Shown: one piece after another, positions 46,361 through 59,761 of the stretch
Position numbering within the stretch: position 1 is the first letter of the stretch
Layout: each line of letters opens with the position of its first letter
DNA from: DASQZJ01 sp035638775
Lineage (GTDB): Bacteria; Pseudomonadota; Gammaproteobacteria; UBA5335; SLRW01
Assembly (NCBI GenBank): GCA_035638775.1
Contig: DASQZJ010000006.1
Coordinates: forward strand, 1 to 64,000
Length of the DNA stretch: 64,000 bases
Direction of reading: 5' to 3'
Program-made: the position numbers and the translations under genes
Notes under the pieces: model-generated
Told to the model about the DNA's origin: nothing
Databases searched by the model: none
Seen by the model: only the letters and a program-made list of their open reading frames with translations

Positions 46361-47173
46361 TCAGGCCGAGGCCTTCTTCGGGGCCCGCCTGGCCTTGTCG
46401 GCCATCAGGCCGCCCTGCCCGCCGCGCCGGATCATCACGATCTCGCTCATGAGCGACAGCGCGATCTCCTCCGGCGTGCGCGCGCCGAGGTCCAGCCCGC
46501 ATGGCGAACGCACGCGCCGGATCTGCTCCTCCGGCACGTCATTCTCGCGCAGATAGTCCAGCACCAGGCCGGCGCGCTTGCGGCTCGCGATCAGGGCGAT
46601 GTAGCCCGCGTCGGACTCCAGCGCCTGCTGGATCGAGCGGTGGTCGCCCTTGTGCTGCGTTGCGATCACCACGTAGTCGTCGGGCGCCGGCCGCAGCTCC
46701 CGGTAGGCGACGTCGTCGGTGATCAGGCGGCTGGCGGCAGGGTAGTATTCGCGGCTGACCATGGGGTCATTCACCACCACCTCCAGGTCGCACAGGTCGG
46801 CCAGCTGGCACAGCACCTGCGCGATGCGGCCGTGGCCCATGATCCACAGGCAGGGCCGGGGCAACATCGGCTCCACGTACACGCGCATGCTCCCTCCGCA
46901 GGGCATCCCTGCGCCCAGGACCTCGTCGTTGAGGTCGATGTCGATGACCTCGCCGTGCCCCTGCCGCAGGCAGCGCAGGGCCGTCTCGCAGGTGGTGGAC
47001 TCGGCGCAGCCGCCGCCGACCCAGCCGGCGAGCACCCGGCCGTCCTCGTCGATCAGGGCCTTGGCACCGATCTTGGCGGAGGTGGAGCCTTCCGCCTCCA
47101 CCACCGTGGCCAGGGCGCAGGGCTTGCGCTCCCGCCGCAGCCGCACCACGGTCTCGAGAATCTCTTCAGCCAT
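46361..47173 (-). CDS. coxF: XdhC/CoxF-family molybdenum cofactor maturation protein
   Basis: A 270-residue XdhC/CoxI family protein that binds the molybdenum cofactor and assists its sulfuration and delivery to xanthine dehydrogenase-type enzymes. The N-terminal domain has VVEAEGSTSAKIGAKALI and WVGGGCAESTTCETAL. The C-terminal Rossmann domain begins IMGHGRIAQVL and ends RSPCGLDLGARTPEEIALSLMSEI. The start at 47173 follows GGGAGGT; an in-frame ATG 12 codons upstream lacks a site. It faces coxE. Being on the opposite strand, it must have its own promoter or be read from mlaA, 69 bases upstream. Confidence 0.88.
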   Translation of the reverse strand: MAEEILETVVRLRRERKPCALATVVEAEGSTSAKIGAKALIDEDGRVLAGWVGGGCAESTTCETALRCLRQGHGEVIDIDLNDEVLGAGMPCGGSMRVYVEPMLPRPCLWIMGHGRIAQVLCQLADLCDLEVVVNDPMVSREYYPAASRLITDDVAYRELRPAPDDYVVIATQHKGDHRSIQQALESDAGYIALIASRKRAGLVLDYLRENDVPEEQIRRVRSPCGLDLGARTPEEIALSLMSEIVMIRRGGQGGLMADKARRAPKKASA

Positions 47174-47242
47174 GTGACCTCCCGGAGATTCGGGTATCCA
47201 TGGCCCCATTCTACGCCGGCCGGGCCCGCCACACGAAGCGCA

Positions 47243-48067
47243 TCAGGATCCCGGCCCGCCCCGCCGCGAGGGTGGCGGGGGCGGCGGACCGGCGCCCCCC
47301 GCGCCGGAGTGGCCGCCGCGCCGCCCCGGCGGCGGCGGGGGCGGTGCCCCGTAGCTGCCCCCGGGCGGAGGATTGCCGTCGTAGACCTGGCTGCGGCGGC
47401 GCTGCAGGTAGGCGTTGCGCATGAACAGGTACGGATCGATGGATTGCTGCAGCAGGTTGGTCGCGTTGAGCAGTCGCGCGCGGATGTCGACGATCTGCAC
47501 CCCGCGCAGCTCGTACTTCTCCGGCTGCTGCTGCCATTGCCACAGCGGATCGACCTCGTAGTCCCCGACCTTCCCCACCGTGTCGCGGAAGTCCGAGGGG
47601 CCGAGGAACGGCAGCACCAGGTAGGGGCCCGGCCCGATCCCCCAGGTGCCCAGCGTCTGGCCGAAGTCCTCGTCGTGCGGGGGCAGGCCCATCCCGCTGG
47701 CCGGATCGAAGAACCCCAGCAGGCCCACCGTGGTATTCACCGCGAGCCGCGCGGTATCGCTGCCGCCCTGCCGGAACTTGGCCTGCAGCAGGTCGTTCAC
47801 GATCGTCACCGGCGATTCGAGGTTGCCGAAGAAGTTGCCCACGCCCTTGCGCACCGGTGCCGGCGTGACGCTCTTGTAACCCCTGGCCAGGGGCGTCATC
47901 ACCGCCTTGTCCACGGTGTCGTTGAAACGGTAGGTGACCCGGTTCAGCGGCTCCAGCGGATCCGGGTCGCGACCCGCGGAGGTGGTCGCGCATCCGCACA
48001 GCGCCGCGGCCAGGACCAGCGCGGCAGCCGCGCCGCGTAAGGGCAACCGACGGTCATTGGGCGACAT
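47243..48067 (-). CDS. mlaA: MlaA-family outer-membrane lipoprotein with proline-rich tail
   Basis: A 274-residue lipoprotein of the VacJ/MlaA family, which pulls mislocalised phospholipids from the outer leaflet of the outer membrane and keeps lipid asymmetry. The signal peptide ends in lipobox LCGC with Cys26. The core has DPLEPLNRVTYRFNDTVDKAVMTPLARGYKSV and the ridge segment FGQTLGTWGIGPGPYLVLPFLGPSDFRDTVG. An unusual C-terminal tail (about 225-274) carries a PPPPPP run flanked by Gly/Arg on each side, likely disordered in the periplasm. The other mla genes are not nearby. Confidence 0.9.
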   Translation of the reverse strand: MSPNDRRLPLRGAAAALVLAAALCGCATTSAGRDPDPLEPLNRVTYRFNDTVDKAVMTPLARGYKSVTPAPVRKGVGNFFGNLESPVTIVNDLLQAKFRQGGSDTARLAVNTTVGLLGFFDPASGMGLPPHDEDFGQTLGTWGIGPGPYLVLPFLGPSDFRDTVGKVGDYEVDPLWQWQQQPEKYELRGVQIVDIRARLLNATNLLQQSIDPYLFMRNAYLQRRRSQVYDGNPPPGGSYGAPPPPPPGRRGGHSGAGGAGPPPPPPSRRGGPGS

Positions 48068-48247
48068 CGATCAATCCTTGCGCCGTTTCGCTCGTTGGTG
48101 GTCGGGACGCCCGAACGTGCCTGGCGCTGGACCGCAAGCCGCCCATGGTAACCGATTTCGCCTGCGGTGCGCCGACGCGCCCGTCCCGCGGCAGCCGGGC
48201 GCGGCAGGGCCCCGACGGCGGCTGTGCGGTTCTGTTAGTCTGGATGC

Positions 48248-48742
48248 ATGGACGCGCTCGTTCAGGATCTGCTCTCGCTCGCAGCCCAGTACCACCCCGG
48301 CACCCTGCTTACCGTGGGGCCGGACGCACGCCGCCTGATGCAAGGCTACGCGCCGCCGGAGGAATGCCGCCAGACCCACATGGACGGCGAGCAGGCGCTG
48401 CGCGACCTCACCCTGTCCGACCGCTTCGACTTCGCGCTGGTGGCCGGCGCCCTCGAGCGGCTGCCCGACGAGCGCGCCGCGGTGCTGCTCTCGCGCCTGC
48501 GGGACGTGCACACCCAGCGCTTCGCGGTGCTCTACCCGCGTCCCGGCGAAGCGGCCGACGAACGGCCCTGGCGCCCGAACGACTTCCTCGCCATGGGCCT
48601 GTTCCGGTACGAGGACTACGCGCTCGCGTCGGGCACCTGGACCCTCTACACCTTCGACATCGCCACCTACAAACGTACCCCCGACTGGCTCAACCCGCGC
48701 AACTGGGCCCATCCCGAGCTCTGGGACAAGTACCGCTGGTAG
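48248..48742 (+). CDS. DUF6231 family protein
   Basis: A 164-residue cytoplasmic protein resembling the gammaproteobacterial DUF6231 family. It looks like a degenerate Rossmann domain (FDFALVAGALERLPDERAAVLLSRLRDVH, FAVLYPR) and ends in LYTFDIATYKRTPDWLNPRNWAHPELWDKYRW. It has no complete SAM-binding motif. The function is unknown. TGTTAGTCT, an extended -10-like box, ends 7 bases before the ATG, and no ribosome site is visible, so a leaderless transcript is possible. Confidence 0.75.
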   Translation: MDALVQDLLSLAAQYHPGTLLTVGPDARRLMQGYAPPEECRQTHMDGEQALRDLTLSDRFDFALVAGALERLPDERAAVLLSRLRDVHTQRFAVLYPRPGEAADERPWRPNDFLAMGLFRYEDYALASGTWTLYTFDIATYKRTPDWLNPRNWAHPELWDKYRW

Positions 48743-48764
48743 CCGCCGCCGGCCGCATTATCCG

Positions 48765-48778
48765 AGCGAGCGTTCGCT
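48765..48778. promoter_or_regulatory. TetR-type operator upstream of the TetR gene
   Basis: AGCGAGCGTTCGCT is an imperfect 14-bp palindrome (12 of 14 positions) ending 5 bases before the -35 box TTGACA. It resembles the site at 39640-39655 read on the minus strand. Confidence 0.55.
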
Positions 48779-48783
48779 TTTTG

Positions 48784-48812
48784 TTGACACCCGCCCACGG
48801 TCCCCATAGGGT
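48784..48812 (+). promoter_or_regulatory. Sigma-70 promoter of the tetR operon
   Basis: Consensus -35 TTGACA (48784-48789), a 17-base spacer and -10 TAGGGT (48807-48812), 30 bases before the TetR ATG. Confidence 0.65.
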
Positions 48813-48841
48813 GTCGCTCTTTCGAGAACGGCGGAACCCGC

Positions 48842-49570
48842 ATGACCGGATCGGGCGAAGGCCTCACCACGCTGAAGGAATTCCAGGACTGGGTCGACCT
48901 GTCCCGGCAGGCCATCTGCCGCGAGATCTTCGCACGCAACAGCGAGCGCATCGGGGTCAAGAAGGAAGCCACCGCGGTGCGCAACCTCTCGCGCATCATC
49001 GACGCGACGCTGCGACTGGCCAATGAAAAGGGTTTCCAGGCCATGACCCTGCGCGACCTCAGCGGGGAGACCGGCATGAGCATGGGAGCCCTGTACACCT
49101 ACATCGGCAGCAAGGACGAGCTGGTGCGCCTGATCCAGAGCCACGGCCGACTGCTCACCGGGCGGGTGATGCACGACAGCCTGGAGGCCGTCACCGGGGC
49201 CGTGCCCCGTCTCTCCGCGGCGATCCGCGCTCATGTCTACCTCACCGAGGTGCTGCACCCCTGGTTCTACTTCTCGTTCATGGAGTCGCGCCACCTGGGA
49301 CGGCGCGAGATCGAGGCGGCGATCCAGGGCGAGCTGGCCAGCGAGAAGATCTTCGCGGACATCCTCGCCGAGGGCCAGCAGGAAGGGCTGTTCCGGCGGA
49401 TCGACGTGACCCTGGCGGCGGCCAGCATCAAGGCGCTGATGCAGGACTGGTACCTGAAACGCTGGAAGTACTCCCGCCGCGGCGTCGGCGCGGAGGCGTT
49501 CGCGGCTCATCTGATCGCGTTCGTGCTCGCCTACGTCGGCTTCGCCGCGCCCGCCGACGGGCGCTGCTGA
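48842..49570 (+). CDS. TetR/AcrR-family transcriptional regulator
   Basis: A 242-residue regulator. The HTH is about 48-95 (ATAVRNLSRIIDATLRLANEKG, then MTLRDLSGETGMSMGALYTYIGSKDELVRL); it is preceded by an unusually long 45-residue N-terminal helix region. The ligand domain follows (about 100-240). It heads a plus-strand group of SDR, acyl-CoA dehydrogenase and SCP2 genes, so it probably responds to an acyl-CoA or steroid-like acid. A consensus promoter and a palindrome are present upstream. A matching palindrome at 39640 suggests a second target. Confidence 0.88.
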   Translation: MTGSGEGLTTLKEFQDWVDLSRQAICREIFARNSERIGVKKEATAVRNLSRIIDATLRLANEKGFQAMTLRDLSGETGMSMGALYTYIGSKDELVRLIQSHGRLLTGRVMHDSLEAVTGAVPRLSAAIRAHVYLTEVLHPWFYFSFMESRHLGRREIEAAIQGELASEKIFADILAEGQQEGLFRRIDVTLAAASIKALMQDWYLKRWKYSRRGVGAEAFAAHLIAFVLAYVGFAAPADGRC

Positions 49571-49604
49571 CCCATCCCCATCCAACCCTTTTGCGGAGGA
49601 CCCG

Positions 49605-50375
49605 ATGACGGACCCCAAGAACCTGTTTTCCCTGGACGGGCGTGTCGCTCTCGTCACCGGCGCGAGCCGCGGCATCGGCGAGGCGATCGCCCACCTGCTC
49701 GCGGCATGGGGAGCCCACGTGGTGGTGAGCAGCCGCCGCCAGGAATCCCTGGAGAGCGTCTGCGCGGCGATCACCGGGGCCGGCGGGAAGGCCACCCCGA
49801 TCGCCTGCCACGGCGGCAGGCTGGACCAGATCGACACGCTCTACCAGCGCATCGCGGACGACTTCGGCCGGCTCGACATCCTGGTCAACAACGCCGCCAC
49901 CAACCCCTACTTCGGCCATATCCTGGACACCGACATGGCCGCCTTCGACAAGACCGTCGAGGTCAACATCCGCGGCTATTTCTACCACTGCACGAAGGCG
50001 GGCCGCCTGATGCGGGATGCCGGCGGCGGCGCGATCCTCAATGTCGCCTCCATCAACGGCGTGCGCCCCGGCCCGGGCCAGGGGGTCTATTCGATCACCA
50101 AGGCCGCCGTGATCAACATGACCAAGGCGTTCGCCAAGGAGTGCGGCCAGCACGGAATCCGTGTGAACGCGCTGCTGCCCGGGCTGACCGACACGAAGTT
50201 CGCCTCCGCCCTGACGCAGAACCGGGAGATCCTCGAGCGCATTCTTCCGAGCATTCCCCTGGGTCGGGCCGCCCAGCCTTCGGAGATGGCCGGCGCGGTG
50301 CTCTACCTGGTCTCCGACGCGGCCTCCTACACCACCGGCAACTGCCTCAACGTCGACGGCGGCGCGCTCACCTGA
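49605..50375 (+). CDS. Short-chain dehydrogenase/reductase
   Basis: A 256-residue classical SDR. The dinucleotide motif TGASRGIG is at 18-25, then NNAAT, the catalytic Ser in VASINGVRPGPGQG, Tyr/Lys in VYSITKAAVIN at about 161-165, and the C-terminal GNCLNVDGGALT. It probably oxidises or reduces a 3-hydroxyacyl-CoA or a related alcohol in the same pathway as the neighbouring dehydrogenase. It follows tetR by 34 bases with GGAGGA before its ATG, and precedes the acyl-CoA dehydrogenase by 36 bases. Confidence 0.9.
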   Translation: MTDPKNLFSLDGRVALVTGASRGIGEAIAHLLAAWGAHVVVSSRRQESLESVCAAITGAGGKATPIACHGGRLDQIDTLYQRIADDFGRLDILVNNAATNPYFGHILDTDMAAFDKTVEVNIRGYFYHCTKAGRLMRDAGGGAILNVASINGVRPGPGQGVYSITKAAVINMTKAFAKECGQHGIRVNALLPGLTDTKFASALTQNREILERILPSIPLGRAAQPSEMAGAVLYLVSDAASYTTGNCLNVDGGALT

Positions 50376-50411
50376 GCGCCGCCGCGTCTTTCCCCAGCGA
50401 GCGCCCGCGCC

Positions 50412-52211
<1,800 letters not shown>

Positions 52212-52329
52212 CACCTTCCCGGCGGGCGTACGTTTCCCTGATGCATGTCACATGATTTGGTGATAGATTCTTCGTGCGGGGTCCCGGCCGGATCCCGGGC
52301 AGGAAACCACCGAACAGGGAGACGCAGTC

Positions 52330-52719
52330 ATGTCCGAGCTACCCAAGCCGCCACAGAACATCAGCCCCAGGGACTTCTTCGAGAGCTTCCTGCCGGACGC
52401 CATCGAGAACGCGCCGCAGGAGATCCAGGACCAGGCCAGGCAGCGTGCCGGCGAGCTTTCCGCGATCGTCGGCTTCCGGATCCCGGACGCGGAAGCGCAG
52501 TACTCGCTGCACATCGCCGACGGCGACATGTCGGTCGAGTCGGGCCTGAATGACGCCAACGTCACCCTGGTCATGAACGAGGACGCCTGGCGCGAGATGC
52601 TGGTACAGCGCACCGGGAATCCCACCCAGCTGTTCATGACCGGCCGCCTGCGCATCGAGGGCGACATGAGCCTGGCGATGCGCCTCCAGAGCATCCTGGC
52701 GCCGGCCATCGGCAGCTAG
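52330..52719 (+). CDS. SCP2 sterol-transfer family protein
   Basis: A 129-residue single-domain SCP2-like protein (FRIPDAEAQYSLHIADGDMSVESG, then NVTLVMNEDAWREMLVQRTGNPTQLFMTGRLRIEGDMSLAMRLQSI). It forms a hydrophobic pocket that can bind fatty acyl-CoA, sterols or other lipids. It sits 118 bases after the acyl-CoA dehydrogenase and before a strong hairpin, so it probably closes the TetR-controlled transcript and acts as a carrier or reservoir of the lipid substrate. Confidence 0.88.
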   Translation: MSELPKPPQNISPRDFFESFLPDAIENAPQEIQDQARQRAGELSAIVGFRIPDAEAQYSLHIADGDMSVESGLNDANVTLVMNEDAWREMLVQRTGNPTQLFMTGRLRIEGDMSLAMRLQSILAPAIGS

Positions 52720-52759
52720 CCGGCGGTCCCTCGCCCCCGGGAACCGCGTCAGCAGTCCT

Positions 52760-52787
52760 GCCCCGCGGGCCATAAGGCCCGCGGGGC
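52760..52787 (+). terminator. Strong GC hairpin ending the tetR-SCP2 group
   Basis: The perfect 12-bp arms GCCCCGCGGGCC (52760-52771) and GGCCCGCGGGGC (52776-52787) with an ATAA loop, followed by GCTTTGCCTT. It looks like an intrinsic terminator with a weak T run. Confidence 0.7.
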
Positions 52788-52862
52788 GCTTTGCCTTCCC
52801 GCCCCGTATCCGCTATGCTGTATCGCTAAATCTTTTAATCCGGATTGACGGATACACAACAC

Positions 52863-53801
52863 ATGTCGTCCCTGGACAATGCCAGTCAGCTCTGCCGGCT
52901 GCTGGGAGACCCCACCCGGTTGCGGCTGATCCGCCTGCTGGAGCTGGAGGAGCTGACCGTGGCCGAGCTCACCGGGATCACGGAGCTGGCGCAATCGCGG
53001 GTGTCCACCCACCTCGGCAAGCTCAGGGACGCGGGGCTCGTGCGGGACCGTCGCGCCGGCACGTCCACCTACTACCGCCTGAACCTGAACGGCGGCAACG
53101 CGTCGGTGGAGCACTTCTGGGAGCGGCTGCGCCAGGACCTCGACGATCCCACGCTGGAAGACGACAGCCAGCGGCTGCAGACGGTCCTGGCGGAGCGCCA
53201 CGGGGATGTCCGGTGGGCGGATTCGGTGGCCGGCCGGATGGACCGGCAGTACTCGCCGGGCCGCACCTGGGAAGCGCTCGCCCGCGCCCTGATCGGGTTG
53301 GTCGAGCTGGGCGACACGCTGGACGTGGCCTCCGGCGACGGCCTGCTCGCGCAGCTGCTGGCGCCGCGGGCCCGCAGCTACGCCTGCGTGGACCTGAGCC
53401 CGCGGGTGGTCGCCGCCGGGCGGCGGCGGCTGCGAACGCAGGACAACGTGACCCTGGGCGTGGCCGACATGCACGCGCTGCCGTTCCCGGCCGCGTGCTT
53501 CGACCAGGTCTTCCTGATGCACGCGCTGACCTACAGCCACGACGCCGGCCGGGTCATCGCGGAAGCCGCCCGGGTGCTCCGTCCCGGCGGCCGGCTCACG
53601 GGCGCGACGCTCAAGGCCCACGCCCACGAGTCGCAGGCCGAGGCCTATGACCACGTCAACCTGGGCTTCGAGCCGGAGGATCTGCGCGAGCTGCTGGTCG
53701 GCGGCGGCTTCGCGGTGGATCTGTGCAGGACGACATCGCGGGAGCGGCGGGCGCCCCACTTCGAGGTGGTGACGTTTCAGGCCCGCCGCACCCATGCCTG
53801 A
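52863..53801 (+). CDS. ArsR-type regulator fused to SAM-dependent methyltransferase domain
   Basis: A 312-residue fusion. Residues 1-85 are an ArsR winged HTH (CRLLGDPTRLRLIRLLELEELTVAEL, AQSRVSTHLGKLRDAGLV). About 130-312 is a Rossmann methyltransferase domain (DTLDVASGDGLLAQLL, then MHALPFPAACFDQVFLMHAL and VLRPGGRL). It lies 35 bases before metH, a context known for SahR-like regulators that sense S-adenosylhomocysteine or SAM and repress methionine-cycle genes. Whether the methyltransferase domain is catalytic or only a ligand sensor is open. The ATG at 52863 is used; a TTG 18 bases earlier is possible. Confidence 0.85.
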   Translation: MSSLDNASQLCRLLGDPTRLRLIRLLELEELTVAELTGITELAQSRVSTHLGKLRDAGLVRDRRAGTSTYYRLNLNGGNASVEHFWERLRQDLDDPTLEDDSQRLQTVLAERHGDVRWADSVAGRMDRQYSPGRTWEALARALIGLVELGDTLDVASGDGLLAQLLAPRARSYACVDLSPRVVAAGRRRLRTQDNVTLGVADMHALPFPAACFDQVFLMHALTYSHDAGRVIAEAARVLRPGGRLTGATLKAHAHESQAEAYDHVNLGFEPEDLRELLVGGGFAVDLCRTTSRERRAPHFEVVTFQARRTHA

Positions 53802-53836
53802 ACCAGACACTCATCAAGACGGAAAATGGATGGTCT

Positions 53837-57568
<3,732 letters not shown>

Positions 57569-57590
57569 CACCGAAGTGACCGCGGAGCGG

Positions 57591-57630
57591 CCCCGGCTTC
57601 CGAGCGCTCTTCCGCGTTCGGGAGCCGGGG
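57591..57630 (+). terminator. Long hairpin downstream of metH
   Basis: The 17-base arms CCCCGGCTTCCGAGCGC (57591-57607) and GCGTTCGGGAGCCGGGG (57614-57630) pair at every position if two G-U wobbles are allowed. It begins 23 bases after the metH stop. The T run is short (TATCGTTGCC), so it may be an intrinsic or assisted terminator. Confidence 0.6.
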
Positions 57631-57723
57631 TATCGTTGCCGGATCCGCACCACAACGCACGTTGTCCCCCTCCCCTTCGTTCCCGATAATGCGGCGAACC
57701 GCATCGCATCACGGGAGCCTGCC

Positions 57724-59331
57724 ATGCCACAGCAGAAGACCCGCAACCCGCTCGGCTGGGGGTACCTCGAGGACGCGCTCGGCGACGAGGAGCGCCGCGC
57801 GATCGCGGGGGTTCTGGGAAAGGTGTTCCGGCTCGATGACGAGCACTTCCGTCCCTGTCCGCCAGTCGGCGGCGTGCCGCTGCGGCGCGCCCGGGTCGAG
57901 CCGCCACGGGAGATGGCCGGCCTGGTCAGCGGCGACCACGCGGATCGCGTGCTGCACTGCATCGGGCGCAGCTTCCGCGACCTGGCAAGCCTGCGCTCCG
58001 GGCAGGAACTCGCCGCGCCGGACGTCGTCGCCACGCCCGGCAACGCGGAGGAACTCGCGCGGGTGCTGGAGTGGGCCAACCGCGACGGTCTCGGCGTGAT
58101 CCCCTTCGGCGGCGGCTCCAGCGTGGTCGGGGGCGTCACCCCGGATCCGGCCATGGACCGCTGCAACGGCTGCGTCAGCCTCGACCTGCAGGGGCTGTCC
58201 CGGGTGCTGGAGATCAGCGAGCGCGACCGCGTCGCGCACGTCGAGGCGGGCATCCTGGGACCGGCACTGGATGCGGCGCTCCGGCCCCGCGGCCTGACCA
58301 TGCGCTACTATCCGCAGTCGTACTTCCACAGCAGTGTGGGCGGCTGGATCGCCACCCGGGGCGCGGGGCACTACAGCACCCTGCACGCCAAGATCGAGGA
58401 CCAGGTGGAGGCGCTCGGGGTGCTGCTGCCGGACGGCCGCCGGCTGCACACCCGGGCCCTGCCCGCCTCCAGCGTGGGGCCCGATCCCAACCGGCTCTGG
58501 TGCGGCAGCGAGGGGGCGCTCGGCGTGATCACCGACGCGCGCCTTCGGGTCCAGGCGCGGCCGCAGCACAAGGCCACCCGGGGGGTGGTCTTCCCCGGGT
58601 TCGAGTCCGCGCTGGAGGCCGGGCGCGAAATCGTCCAGGCCGGGCTGTGGCCGGCCCAGCTGCGGATCCTCGACCCGGACGAGCACCGCATGAGCAACGC
58701 CCTGAGCGGACAGGCGGTCTCGGGCGCACTGATGATCCTGGGCTTCGAGTCGTCGGCCTTCCGCGTCGACGAGCCGCTGCGCCTCGGGCTGGATCTGTGT
58801 CGCGCCCACGGCGGGCAGCCGCGTGAGCCACGCGGCGATTCCGGCAAGGGCGAAGGGGTCGACAACTGGCGCCGGACATTCTTCCGCCAGCCCTACGTGC
58901 GCGACTTCCTGCTCGATTACGCGGTGATCGCCGACACCTTCGAGACCGCGGTGCCGTGGAGCCGGCTGCCGGACTTCTACCGGCAGGTGCGCGAGATCAC
59001 GCGCGCGGCGGTGAATCGCGTCTGCGGCGCGGGCACGGTCACCTGCCGTACGACGCACGCCTATCCCGACGGGGTGTGCCTGTACTTCTCCTTCAACGGC
59101 CAGGGGCGCCACGGCGCCCTCGCCGACCAGTGGTGGGAGATCAAGACCGCCGCCTCCGACGCGGTCATGGCCGGTGGCGGGACGATCAGCCATCATCACG
59201 CCATGGGCCGCGATCACAAGCGCTGGGCGCGGCAGGAGCTGCCGCCGGCATTCCGCGGCGCCATCCGCGCGGCCAAGCGGGAGCTCGACCCGGGCGCGAT
59301 CATGAACCCGGGCCTGTGGTTCGAGGGCTGA
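57724..59331 (+). CDS. FAD-linked oxidase, alkyl-DHAP synthase-like
   Basis: A 535-residue flavoprotein of the VAO/PCMH family with closest layout to alkyldihydroxyacetone-phosphate synthase. The FAD motif IPFGGGSSVVGGVTPDP is at about 122-138, then YPQSYFHSSVGGWIATRGAG, CGSEGALGVITDARL, and the C-terminal SHHHAMGRDHKRW with the His-rich active-site loop and NPGLWF end. In eukaryotes AGPS makes the ether bond of plasmalogens; bacterial relatives mostly lack a proven role. The next gene makes cyclopropane fatty acids, which hints at lipid metabolism, but 430 bases separate them. Confidence 0.85.
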   Translation: MPQQKTRNPLGWGYLEDALGDEERRAIAGVLGKVFRLDDEHFRPCPPVGGVPLRRARVEPPREMAGLVSGDHADRVLHCIGRSFRDLASLRSGQELAAPDVVATPGNAEELARVLEWANRDGLGVIPFGGGSSVVGGVTPDPAMDRCNGCVSLDLQGLSRVLEISERDRVAHVEAGILGPALDAALRPRGLTMRYYPQSYFHSSVGGWIATRGAGHYSTLHAKIEDQVEALGVLLPDGRRLHTRALPASSVGPDPNRLWCGSEGALGVITDARLRVQARPQHKATRGVVFPGFESALEAGREIVQAGLWPAQLRILDPDEHRMSNALSGQAVSGALMILGFESSAFRVDEPLRLGLDLCRAHGGQPREPRGDSGKGEGVDNWRRTFFRQPYVRDFLLDYAVIADTFETAVPWSRLPDFYRQVREITRAAVNRVCGAGTVTCRTTHAYPDGVCLYFSFNGQGRHGALADQWWEIKTAASDAVMAGGGTISHHHAMGRDHKRWARQELPPAFRGAIRAAKRELDPGAIMNPGLWFEG

Positions 59332-59584
59332 CGGAAGCGGAGGAAGCGTCGGACGACGAACTCGCCGACGCCCCGTGCCGGGCGGCAGAGACGGACCCGG
59401 TCCTGCACGATGGCGCCATCCGGTGCGGGGCCGGTAATGGTCTCGCGGAGACGGAAAGGGCCGTGCGAAGCACCGGGCAGGGTCGCCTCGCGGGGTACGA
59501 CCGCTGGCTGGCGGGTCGCCGGTTCCGGGCGTGCGCGACGCGCAGCAGGCGCGCCCGGGAGGGTTGCCGCCTCCGCCGGTGCGC

Positions 59585-59613
59585 TTGACCGGTCCGGGGC
59601 CGCTCATTAGTGT
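59585..59613 (+). promoter_or_regulatory. Predicted promoter of cfa
   Basis: -35 TTGACC (59585-59590), a 17-base spacer and -10 TAGTGT (59608-59613). The spacing is ideal and the -10 weak. It would give a leader of about 140 bases. Confidence 0.5.
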
Positions 59614-59681
59614 TTAAGCGGTAACCTGTCCGGCCCGGGGCTGGTGGGCGGAACACCGGCTTTGCCGGCCCTGCTTCCTCC

Positions 59682-59700
59682 CGGCGGGTTTTCCCCGCCG
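59682..59700 (+). promoter_or_regulatory. Leader hairpin of cfa
   Basis: The perfect 7-bp stem CGGCGGG/CCCGCCG (59682-59688 with 59694-59700) and a TTTTC loop, 62 bases before the cfa start. E. coli cfa also has a long leader that is a target of small RNAs; a similar use here is only a suggestion. Confidence 0.35.
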
Positions 59701-59761
59701 CGGGCCCCGGAGAGAGCTGCGCAGCGTGCTCCGGAGGCCGTACCGACAAGGAGGGACCCAG

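Larger units (their letters stand above)
59332..59761. other. Non-coding interval with the cfa promoter and leader
   Basis: 430 bases without a convincing gene. The first 250 bases show nothing I can name. The right part holds the TTGACC/TAGTGT promoter, a predicted leader of about 140 bases with a hairpin, and the AAGGAGGG ribosome site of cfa. Open frames across it on the minus strand look like antisense composition effects. Confidence 0.6.
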
